Below are positions 1-5,284 of a stretch of 5,320 bases of DNA, piece by piece. This stretch comes from an uncultured Clostridia bacterium (lineage in GTDB: Bacteria > Bacillota > Clostridia > Lachnospirales > Lachnospiraceae): contig CAMORF010000179.1 in the NCBI GenBank assembly GCA_946623485.1, positions 1-5,320 of the forward strand, given 5' to 3'. The translations under genes and the position numbers were made by a program. Numbering within the stretch: position 1 is the stretch's first letter; each line of letters starts with the position of its first letter. The notes beneath the pieces were generated by a model. The model worked only from the letters and a program-made list of their open reading frames with translations. It did not search any database and had not been told where the DNA came from.

Positions 1-49
1 ATTTCAGATCAGGAACAGAATAGAGATACTGAGATTTTCAGATCAGGAA
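1..49. repeat. 14-bp direct repeat upstream of ybaB
   Basis: TTTCAGATCAGGAA occurs exactly at 2-15 and again at 36-49, an offset of 34 bases, and each copy is followed by a similar CAGA or TCAGA. The stretch is short of coding signals. Two forward frames are open from the window edge, with stops at 56-58 and 70-72, so it could be the tail of an upstream gene (dnaX is the usual neighbour of ybaB), but the few codons visible are too few to identify anything. The repeat is seen directly; any function is unknown. Confidence 0.6.
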
Positions 50-73
50 TCAGAGTAATCATAGATGGATGAC

Positions 74-80
74 AGGAGGA
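74..80 (+). promoter_or_regulatory. Ribosome binding site of ybaB
   Basis: AGGAGGA lies five bases before the ATG at 86. It decides the start: the earlier in-frame ATG at 65 has no such site and would add seven residues that do not look like the family. Confidence 0.85.
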
Positions 81-85
81 AAGAC

Positions 86-451
86 ATGGCAAAGAGAGGC
101 GGATTCCCGGGCGGCATGATGCCTGGCAATATGAACAACCTGATGAAGCAGGCGCAGAAGATGCAGCAGAAGATGGCACAGCAGCAGGAAGAACTGGAAG
201 CAAAGGAATACACCGCGAAGGCCGGCGGCGGTGCTGTTGAGGTGACGGTAAGCGGAAAAAAGGTACTTACCAAGGTTACGATCGATCCGGATGCGGTGGA
301 TCCGGATGATGTGGAGATGCTGCAGGACATGATCATTGCTGCGGCAAATGAAGCGCTGCGTGCGGCCCAGGAGGATGTGGAGAATGTAATGGGCAGCATT
401 ACCGCGGGCCTTGGAGGCGGTTTCGGCGGCCTTGGGGGACTCGGATTCTGA
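86..451 (+). CDS. ybaB: YbaB/EbfC family nucleoid-associated protein
   Basis: This 121-residue protein belongs to the YbaB/EbfC family, small DNA-binding proteins that dimerise into a 'tweezer' shape and coat the nucleoid. Residues 1-20 are Gly/Met rich (MAKRGGFPGG, then MMPGNMNNLM). Residues 19-45 form the long charged and Gln-rich helix (KQAQKMQQKM). The family core follows, with the GGGAVEVTVSG strand at 47-57, the TIDP segment at 65-68, and a helix at about 74-103 containing MIIAAANEAL. The end is an unusual Gly-rich tail (GLGGGFGGLGGLGF, 108-121). Length is slightly above the common 100-115 residues because of the two Gly-rich ends. The start at 86 follows a strong AGGAGGA site. The stop is one base before recR, the classic ybaB-recR pairing, usually behind dnaX, which would lie left of the window. 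Family assignment is secure; a role linked to RecR in DNA repair is suggested by context only. Confidence 0.93.
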   Translation: MAKRGGFPGGMMPGNMNNLMKQAQKMQQKMAQQQEELEAKEYTAKAGGGAVEVTVSGKKVLTKVTIDPDAVDPDDVEMLQDMIIAAANEALRAAQEDVENVMGSITAGLGGGFGGLGGLGF

Positions 452-452
452 T

Positions 453-1049
453 ATGGATTATTACGGAAGCCAGATCAGCAATCTGATCGAGCAGCTTGGC
501 AGCCTGCCGGGGATCGGTTCGAAGACGGCGCAAAGACTTGCCTTTCATATCATCAGTATGCCGCCGGAACGGGTAGAGGCCCTTGCGGCATCTTTGACAC
601 AGGCGAGAAGAAATGTGCGTTACTGCAAAGAGTGCGGCACGCTGACGGACCAGGAGCTCTGTCCGATCTGTTCTGACCTGAAGCGGGATCACCGGACCAT
701 AATGGTGGTTGAAAGCAGCAGGGATCTTGCGGCATATGAAAAAACCGGCCACTATAACGGCGTCTACCATGTTCTGCAGGGGGTCATTTCCCCCCAGCTC
801 GGGATCGGGCCATCGGACATCCGTCTGAAGGAGCTGATGCAACGGCTGCAGGGGGATGTGGACGAGGTGATCATCGCAACCGGCTCCAGCCTGGAGGGGG
901 AGACAACGGCGATGTATATCAGCAGGCTTGTGAAGCCCACCGGCATCAGGGTGACGAGGATTGCAAGCGGTGTCCCGGTGGGAGGCGACCTGGAGTACAT
1001 CGATGAGGTAACCCTGCTGAGAGCCCTGGATGGGCGGGTCGAATTGTAA
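453..1049 (+). CDS. recR: Recombination mediator protein RecR
   Basis: This 198-residue protein matches RecR in length and domain order. RecR works with RecO (and RecF) to load RecA onto SSB-coated single-stranded DNA at gaps during repair. Residues 13-34 carry the helix-hairpin-helix segment (LGSLPGIGSKTAQRLAFHII). A four-cysteine zinc site is formed by Cys58, Cys61, Cys70 and Cys73. A Toprim domain covers about 80-178, with the acidic VVESSRD at 85-91 and TGSSLEGE at 143-150; many homologues such as E. coli have Asn where this one has Gly144. The C-terminal signature GVPVGGDLEYIDEVTLLRAL (173-192) is highly typical. The ATG at 453 comes one base after the ybaB stop, so translation is probably coupled. 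A G-rich stretch inside the ybaB end (434-438) could serve as a weak ribosome site. An in-frame extension upstream (from 411) reads through ybaB and is not family-like. Confidence 0.97.
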   Translation: MDYYGSQISNLIEQLGSLPGIGSKTAQRLAFHIISMPPERVEALAASLTQARRNVRYCKECGTLTDQELCPICSDLKRDHRTIMVVESSRDLAAYEKTGHYNGVYHVLQGVISPQLGIGPSDIRLKELMQRLQGDVDEVIIATGSSLEGETTAMYISRLVKPTGIRVTRIASGVPVGGDLEYIDEVTLLRALDGRVEL

Positions 1050-1127
1050 GGAACTGTTCAGCAACAGCTTGTCAAGTGAGAAATCATATCTGAACAGATT
1101 CTTAGCTGCAAAGAAGTGTGGCGGTAT

Positions 1128-1134
1128 AGGGGAG
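1128..1134 (+). promoter_or_regulatory. Ribosome binding site of the DUF5711-like gene
   Basis: AGGGGAG sits just before the ATG at 1137, with tight spacing (about four bases from the AGGGG core). It favours this ATG over the in-frame GTG at 1116, which has only an AAGAA stretch upstream, and over the ATG at 1167, which has none. Confidence 0.6.
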
Positions 1135-1136
1135 AC

Positions 1137-2396
1137 ATGAAGGAACGGTTGCAGAATCTTTGGAATATGCTTTCCCTTCGGTCGATGTGGAATGCCCAGG
1201 AGGAAGAGGAATGGGAAGATTACGACCAGAAGGATCATTATATCTCCGGAGAAGGATACGCGGATGATTCGCAGGAGCCTGCCGGGCTTGGTTCCGGCAT
1301 CATCTATATTGCGATCATCGTGATGATTGCGGTCGCCATTGTGATGTACCTGATTATGAGCCGTTATCATACGTATACCGGCTATGAAGTGACTGCTTCG
1401 TATGAGGCAGAGGATATTTCCGGGACACGCTATGAAAAGCTTGGAAACGGGTTTATCAAGTACGGTTCTGACGGAGTTTCATTTGTCAACGGGAAAAATG
1501 AGACACAGTGGAGCAGTGCCTATACGATAGAGACGCCAAAGACGGATGTGTCAGGGGAGACCATGCTGATCTATGAGCAGCAGGGATATATTGCCTGGAT
1601 TGTGAATACCGAAGGAACCCTTGGTTCATTCCAGACAGATCTGCCGATCCTGAAGGGCGTGATTGCGAAAAATGGAGTTTCAGCCCTGATGCTGAAGGAC
1701 GACCAGGATATACGGGTGAGGCTGATGGGGACAGACGGGACTCCTCTGGCTGAGGTCCGCACCACCCTGGAGGATCAGGGACAGCCGCTTGACATTGCTT
1801 TGTCGTCAAATGCGCAGAAGCTGATGGTATCTCTTGCGCGGATCGGATCCGGCTCGGTGGACAGTGCCATCGCATTTTATGATTTCTCGTCCTCGGTCAA
1901 TTCGGATGAGACGCATCTGGCTGCGTTGATCGAATACCGGAACGTGGTGTTTCCGTCCGTCTGTTATCTGTCGGACAGTATGGCTGCAGCAATTGGCGAT
2001 TCCGGATTTGTGACTTATTCGACCGGTAAACAGCCGAAGGAAAAAGATACTGTGAAGGTGGACGGAGAGATCCTGAGCACATTTCATGACAGCAGCAATG
2101 TCGGCTTCGTGATGCCGAGTGATTCGCCAACGGAACGGTACCGGCTGTTGGTATACCGGCCGAACGGGTCGAAACGGTGTGACACCACCTTCAAGCATGG
2201 TTATTCCCAGATCCGGATGGATTCCGGTGAGATTCTCATGAATGATTCCGGGCATCTGATGGTCTTCACGCCGGGGGGCGTCGCGAGACTGGATGCGGAT
2301 TATGAAAAACAGATCGGCACGTTTGTGAAGATCCCCGGATTCAGAAGATATGCAGTCCTTACCAACAGCGGCATGGAACGGATACGGATCGTGTAG
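1137..2396 (+). CDS. DUF5711-like single-pass membrane protein, function unknown
   Basis: This 419-residue protein has an acidic cytoplasmic N-terminus (about 1-52, with EEEEWEDYD at 22-30), one transmembrane helix at about 53-75 (GIIYIAIIVMIAVAIVMYLI), and a large domain that should face outside because the N-terminus lacks a cleavable signal peptide. The outer part (about 80-419) is predicted all-beta by eye. It has recurring short strands with turns such as YGSDGVSF, NTEGTLGSF, GTDGTPLAEV and RPNGSKRCD, ending in an NSGMERIRIV strand, which resembles blades of a beta-propeller of the WD40/PQQ kind. I recognise the architecture as that of DUF5711 proteins of Lachnospiraceae, which often lie beside recR and cvpA; this comes from memory, not a search. 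No catalytic motif is visible. It starts 87 bp after recR and ends 52 bp before the CvpA-type gene, so the two membrane proteins are probably co-transcribed. An envelope scaffold or sensor role is possible but unproven. Confidence 0.75.
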   Translation: MKERLQNLWNMLSLRSMWNAQEEEEWEDYDQKDHYISGEGYADDSQEPAGLGSGIIYIAIIVMIAVAIVMYLIMSRYHTYTGYEVTASYEAEDISGTRYEKLGNGFIKYGSDGVSFVNGKNETQWSSAYTIETPKTDVSGETMLIYEQQGYIAWIVNTEGTLGSFQTDLPILKGVIAKNGVSALMLKDDQDIRVRLMGTDGTPLAEVRTTLEDQGQPLDIALSSNAQKLMVSLARIGSGSVDSAIAFYDFSSSVNSDETHLAALIEYRNVVFPSVCYLSDSMAAAIGDSGFVTYSTGKQPKEKDTVKVDGEILSTFHDSSNVGFVMPSDSPTERYRLLVYRPNGSKRCDTTFKHGYSQIRMDSGEILMNDSGHLMVFTPGGVARLDADYEKQIGTFVKIPGFRRYAVLTNSGMERIRIV

Positions 2397-2427
2397 GTTC
2401 GCCTCCGCCTGATGCGGAGACGAACCT
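2395..2427 (+). other. Intercistronic hairpin between the DUF5711-like gene and cvpA
   Basis: AGGTTCGCCTCCGC (2395-2408) pairs with GCGGAGACGAACCT (2414-2427) with a single C/A mismatch and a five-base loop (CTGAT), a 14-position stem. It begins inside the TAG stop. No run of T follows, so it is not an ordinary intrinsic terminator. Its place ten bases before the cvpA ribosome site suggests an RNA-stability or attenuating element that sets the relative output of the two genes; that role is inferred. Confidence 0.6.
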
Positions 2428-2436
2428 GGCGTTAGA

Positions 2437-2442
2437 AAAGGA
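2437..2442 (+). promoter_or_regulatory. Ribosome binding site of the CvpA-family gene
   Basis: AAAGGA lies six bases before the ATG at 2449, a normal spacing that supports this start. Confidence 0.65.
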
Positions 2443-2448
2443 ACCGGT

Positions 2449-3594
2449 ATGGCACAGATCCATCTGACATCAATCCCTATTGTTACAATTATTGTGTGCG
2501 TCGTATTAGGGCTGAATGCCTTATCCGGCGCACTGCGCGGTTTTGTAAGAAAGATATCCGGAATTGTAGCATTTATCCTTGCAGGAATTCTGGTTACATC
2601 TCTTTTGCCGGTTGTTACCTCCTGGCTTCATACAACACCTGTCTATGGTTTTATCAGGCAGCAATGTGAGACAATCGGCGGAAATATAGTAAAGAATACA
2701 ATCCCGGCGGCGCTGGGAGGACAAAATGAGGGCACGCCATCGGAGGTATCCGCTGTGATTGATTCGGTTCGCTCGGATGACGGGAGCGGCGCGCTTGACC
2801 GTGATAAGATCAAGGCGCGGCTGCAGGCGATGGGATATGATCCATCCATGATTGACACGATGTCGGATGCGGAGCTGGAAAACTATGCGCAGATGATTCT
2901 GGGTGCTTCGGCAGGGATGATTGCACAGCCATTTCTTGGTGCCGGAGCAAACTGGGTGCCGGATGGGCTGATGTCAATCGGGGCTGCCTGGGTGCCGGAT
3001 GGGTTGATTGCAGGATATAGCTTTTTTTCTCCGGCTCTTCTGGAAGAAGCGCCGTCGCAGATCCCGGAAGGCGGCGGGGCGCAGGGTGTGAGCGGAAGCG
3101 ATCTTTTGTCGCGGCTGACTGCGGGGATGGACCGGGTGGATCAGACCAAATTTATCGAAAGCCTTCCGCTTCCGCAGTCAATTAAAGACCAGATGGAAGC
3201 ATTTAACAATGAAAATGGATACCTAAGGCTCGGGGCAAAGGATTTTGGCTCTTATATCATCAATTATATCGCGAACCTGATTATGAATATCCTGGCATAT
3301 GGAGTGACGTTGCTGGCGGTATGGCTGCTCATCCGCCTGGTACTCGGTGCCCTGGCGGTATTCAGGTCTTTGCCGATTGTCGGAACCGCGGATCATGTGC
3401 TGGGGCTTGTGCTGGGCTTGCTCCAGGGGCTTTTGATTGTATGGGGGCTGTTCCTGGTCTTATCCCTGTTTTCCACTACTCCGGTCGGCATGCAGTTGAT
3501 GCAGGAGATCAACGCGAGTGCCCCGCTTTCATTTCTCTATAATGTAAACCCGTTTTTGAACAGCGCCGCCGGCGCCATCAAGGGAATCATGTAG
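2449..3594 (+). CDS. CvpA-family membrane protein, enlarged
   Basis: This 381-residue protein is related to CvpA, the inner-membrane protein named for its role in colicin V production in E. coli; CvpA relatives have been tied to envelope homeostasis. The N-terminus has two hydrophobic helices (about 9-28 and 35-60) with the family-type junction LNALSGALRGFVRKISGIVA (22-41). The C-terminus has two long helices (about 270-303 and 317-342) around the motif RSLPIVGTADHVLGLVLGLL (306-325), also typical of CvpA, followed by a short tail that resembles the family end (PFLNSAAGAIKGIM). Between them, residues about 61-268 form a hydrophilic insert with two WVPDGL copies (169-174 and 181-186). Common CvpA proteins are about 160-230 residues, so the insert nearly doubles the size. 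No catalytic motif is seen. Its position directly after the DUF5711-like gene suggests both act in one membrane complex, which is an inference. Confidence 0.8.
   Translation: MAQIHLTSIPIVTIIVCVVLGLNALSGALRGFVRKISGIVAFILAGILVTSLLPVVTSWLHTTPVYGFIRQQCETIGGNIVKNTIPAALGGQNEGTPSEVSAVIDSVRSDDGSGALDRDKIKARLQAMGYDPSMIDTMSDAELENYAQMILGASAGMIAQPFLGAGANWVPDGLMSIGAAWVPDGLIAGYSFFSPALLEEAPSQIPEGGGAQGVSGSDLLSRLTAGMDRVDQTKFIESLPLPQSIKDQMEAFNNENGYLRLGAKDFGSYIINYIANLIMNILAYGVTLLAVWLLIRLVLGALAVFRSLPIVGTADHVLGLVLGLLQGLLIVWGLFLVLSLFSTTPVGMQLMQEINASAPLSFLYNVNPFLNSAAGAIKGIM
2952..3003 (+). repeat. Short tandem repeat inside the CvpA-family gene
   Basis: CTGGGTGCCGGATGGG occurs exactly at 2952-2967 and 2988-3003, a 36-base period that keeps the reading frame and encodes the two WVPDGL copies. 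The rest of the 36-base unit is only partly conserved, which points to an older in-frame duplication. Confidence 0.75.
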
Positions 3595-3627
3595 CCCTGC
3601 CGAAGCAGGTGCTTGAGGAAACATAGC

Positions 3628-3662
3628 TATAGTAAACGCATTTTATAAATGCGTTTACTATA
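3628..3662. repeat. Perfect 16-bp inverted repeat with 3-base spacer
   Basis: TATAGTAAACGCATTT (3628-3643) is followed by the spacer TAT and then its exact reverse complement AAATGCGTTTACTATA (3647-3662). It lies 33 bases after the cvpA stop. No T-run follows on either strand close enough for a normal terminator. It could be an RNA hairpin that protects the 3' end of the operon transcript, a repetitive palindromic element, or an operator; the GTAAACG/CGTTTAC halves resemble LacI-type half-sites but are too far apart for the usual contiguous operator. Confidence 0.8.
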
Positions 3663-3674
3663 AGTTGATGCGAC

Positions 3675-3702
3675 CGGCCGCTTTATGAAGATGGCCGCTT
3701 TT
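3675..3702 (+). terminator. Possible intrinsic terminator of the ybaB-recR-DUF5711-cvpA unit
   Basis: CGGCC (3675-3679) pairs with GGCCG (3693-3697). Inside the loop CTT (3681-3683) can pair with AAG (3688-3690). The stem is followed by CTTTT (3698-3702). The stem is short with an internal bulge and the T-run is only four, so it would be a weak terminator; the 16-bp palindrome just upstream may assist it. Confidence 0.45.
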
Positions 3703-3708
3703 GATATC

Positions 3709-3768
3709 TATATAATTTTGCAGAGTTTAAAATTTATATTATTTTTGCAGATAATGGAGATATATCTC
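3709..3768 (+). promoter_or_regulatory. AT-rich promoter region of the HAD gene, with small repeats
   Basis: The 193 bases between cvpA and the HAD gene turn AT-rich here. A perfect TATAAT lies at 3711-3716 but has no good -35 at the right distance. TTTTGCAGA occurs twice (3716-3724 and 3743-3751), 27 bases apart. The perfect 12-base palindrome GAGATATATCTC spans 3757-3768, just before the start. A promoter here is likely because the gene follows a terminator-like hairpin, but I cannot fix its boxes. The palindrome could be an operator. Confidence 0.35.
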
Positions 3769-3777
3769 TCTTAGAAT

Positions 3778-3781
3778 GGAG
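3778..3781 (+). promoter_or_regulatory. Ribosome binding site of the HAD gene
   Basis: GGAG lies six bases before the ATG at 3788 and overlaps the alternative in-frame ATG at 3776, which has only a CT-rich stretch upstream. This supports 3788 as the start. Confidence 0.6.
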
Positions 3782-3787
3782 ACTGCT

Positions 3788-4423
3788 ATGATCAGAAATG
3801 TTGTGCTTGATATCGGCGGCGTGCTTGTTGATTATCATACGCTGGACTACTATACGCGGAAGGGATACACCGAGGAGCAGGCTCTTAGCCTGAAGGCTGT
3901 TACGATGGATTCAGGATATTGGGAGCATATCGATACGGATCTGATGCCATATGACTGGATCCTGGAGCGGATGAAGGCATTGGATACTGCTTTGGCTCCT
4001 GATATTGAAAAATCACTGAGGTTTCAGGATGGCATCGTAACACATCGGGCAGAATCGAAGGATTGGATCGAGGAGATCCGCCGGAGAGGATACCGGGTGC
4101 TGGTGCTTTCCAATTTCTCAAGGCCTGCTTTGCGTGATTGCCCTCAGGCAATGGATTTCCTTGGAGAAAATCTGGGAGGCACCGGGAAGATCGGAGACTA
4201 TGGCGTGATTGCGGAAGGAATCCTGTCCTGTGATGTTCATACTGTCAAGCCATATCCGCCGATCTATGCCTATCTGCTTACGCGCTACGGGCTGATCCCT
4301 GAAGAGACAGTATTTGTGGATGACTTAGAGAAGAATCTGGACGGGGCAAAACAGTACGGAATCCATACGATCCTGTTTCACAACAGGGAGCAGGTTCTTG
4401 ATGAACTGTCCTGCCTGCAATGA
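3788..4423 (+). CDS. HAD-superfamily hydrolase, subfamily IA, YihX-like
   Basis: This 211-residue cytoplasmic protein has the four HAD motifs in order. Motif I is VVLDIGGVLVD with the nucleophile Asp8. Motif II is VLSNFS with Ser108 and Asn109. Motif III is Lys154 in TVKPYPPIY. Motif IV is VFVDDLEKN with Asp178 and Asp179. An all-helical cap lies at about 18-90, as expected for subfamily IA. The second Asp of the usual DxD motif is Gly10, as in E. coli YihX, a glucose-1-phosphate phosphatase with DLGNV. That likeness makes a sugar-phosphate phosphatase a reasonable guess, but the substrate cannot be read from the sequence. It starts 193 bp after cvpA and appears to be its own transcription unit. 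A damaged sugar permease lies 96 bp downstream, with no clear terminator between them. The family assignment is firm and the substrate open. Confidence 0.88.
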   Translation: MIRNVVLDIGGVLVDYHTLDYYTRKGYTEEQALSLKAVTMDSGYWEHIDTDLMPYDWILERMKALDTALAPDIEKSLRFQDGIVTHRAESKDWIEEIRRRGYRVLVLSNFSRPALRDCPQAMDFLGENLGGTGKIGDYGVIAEGILSCDVHTVKPYPPIYAYLLTRYGLIPEETVFVDDLEKNLDGAKQYGIHTILFHNREQVLDELSCLQ

Positions 4424-4503
4424 ACTGTTTTGCCTGGCACGGTTTATTGAGCTCTGCGGTATGAAATATGGCAAGCTTTCATCGTATACGGTCTCGTGTA
4501 AGA

Positions 4504-4510
4504 AGAGGAG
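4504..4510 (+). promoter_or_regulatory. Ribosome binding site before the permease remnant, with two competing ATGs
   Basis: AGAGGAG is followed by an ATG at 4515 (four-base gap) and another at 4520 (nine-base gap) in a different frame. The first opens only 12 codons and stops at 4551-4553. The second opens the permease, so it is chosen. The 96 bp between the HAD gene and 4520 hold no other gene that I can support. Confidence 0.6.
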
Positions 4511-4519
4511 ATATATGAA

Positions 4520-5193
4520 ATGCGTATCGATAGAAGGAGACAGCACAGTTTAGATGCTCAGGAAGTGCTGACGGCTGAGAAAAGTGCATTTTCAAAGCGC
4601 ACGAATCTGATAGTAAGCATCCTGTTTGCTTTGCTTGCGTTTTTGTTTTTTCTTCCGGTATTGCTGGTGATCCTTGTTTCCTTCTCTTCCGAAACATCTG
4701 TTGTAAAATACGGATATAGCTTTTTCCCGTCTTCTTTTTCGCTGGATGCCTGGCACTATGCGTTTCGCTCAGGGGCGTATCTATTCCGTTCGATCCTGAA
4801 TTCCTTTCTGATCACAGTTGTCGGAACGGGGCTGGGACTGGTTTTGATGTGTCCGATTGCTTATGCCGTTTCCAGGAAAACATTTCCTTACCGCAAGGCG
4901 CTTATGATCTTCTTGATGATCCCGATGCTGTTTTCGGGCGGCCTGGTTTCTGCCTATATGGTCAATACACAGATTCTGCATCTGCAGAATTCCTATCTTG
5001 GACTGATCCTTCCGGGCCTGTGCTCTACCTGGTACATCTGATCCTGCGCAATTATTTCCAGACTGCTGTTCAGGATGATCTGATTGAGGCGGCCATGCTG
5101 GATGGAGGAGGGCAGCTTCAGATTTTTTGCAGGATTGTTGTTCCGATTTCAAGCCCGGTGATCATGATTGACCGGGAGAGTGCGCTCGTCTGA
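4520..5193 (+). pseudogene. Carbohydrate ABC transporter permease (MalG/LplC type), frameshifted and 3'-truncated
   Basis: The intact protein would be one of two membrane subunits of a sugar importer. The first frame (4520-5041) gives 173 residues: a basic N-terminus, TM1 at about 30-54 (ILFALLAFLFFLPVLLVILV), an outer loop with the family-like FFPSSFSLDAWHYAF (68-82), TM2 at about 92-115, TM3 at about 126-148, and the start of TM4 ending at LCSTWYI. A TGA at 5039-5041 then intervenes. The next frame resumes at about 5038 with LILRNYFQT and the EAA loop IEAAMLDGGG...IVVP (about 5083-5145), fitting the EAA-x3-G-x9-I-x-L-P pattern that docks to the ATPase. One lost base explains the shift and restores the family's spacing. 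Homology stops at about PISSPVI (5163); the last nine codons, MIDRESALV, are foreign. About 215 of the usual 290-300 residues remain, without the last helices, so it should be non-functional. No partner transporter genes are in the window. Confidence 0.85.
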
Positions 5194-5221
5194 ATGTTTC
5201 AGAAGCAGCAGGTAAGCCCAT

Positions 5222-5254
5222 AAAAAACTTTTTTTCAGATTTATTAAAAAAAGT
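5222..5254 (+). promoter_or_regulatory. A/T-tract UP-like element with a 9-bp inverted repeat
   Basis: Runs of A and T lie directly upstream of the -35 box (5222-5235 and 5246-5252), as in UP elements that bind the RNA polymerase alpha subunit. ACTTTTTTT (5227-5235) and AAAAAAAGT (5246-5254) are exact reverse complements ten bases apart. The UP role is inferred from position and composition. Confidence 0.5.
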
Positions 5255-5255
5255 G

Positions 5256-5284
5256 TTGACATCTATTCGCGGCCGTGGTAGATT
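5256..5284 (+). promoter_or_regulatory. Strong sigma-A promoter, possibly of an rRNA operon
   Basis: A consensus -35 TTGACA (5256-5261) is followed by exactly 17 bases and a -10 TAGATT (5279-5284) with an upstream TGG (5276-5278), an extended -10. Transcription should begin near 5290-5292. The window ends about 30 bases later, in GTCGCCGCGAGAGAGG and an A-rich stretch. Consensus -35, A/T tracts upstream, a GC-rich spacer end and a leader with a GTCGCC-like start resemble rRNA operon promoters of Firmicutes, so a 16S rRNA gene may lie just to the right. That identity is an inference; the promoter itself is well supported. Confidence 0.7.

Noticed and set aside
399..1370. A 323-codon minus-strand open frame across recR and the start of the DUF5711-like gene
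   Set aside because: It is antisense to well-recognised genes and is rich in His, Arg and Pro with no recognisable family; it is a shadow of the coding strand.
3321..3542. A 73-codon forward frame inside the CvpA-family gene
   Set aside because: It lies wholly within a well-supported membrane-protein gene in another frame and has no ribosome site.
3625..3705. An insertion sequence or MITE around the 16-bp palindrome
   Set aside because: No target-site duplication, transposase fragment or second terminal repeat is visible; only the palindrome itself can be supported.
4461..4553. A 30-codon forward frame beginning at ATG 4461 before the permease
   Set aside because: No ribosome site precedes it, its composition is unremarkable, and it shows no likeness to a partner permease end.
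5030..5045. Programmed -1 frameshifting in the permease
   Set aside because: No X-XXY-YYZ slippery heptamer is present, and the gene is also truncated downstream, so mutation or sequencing error is the simpler reading.
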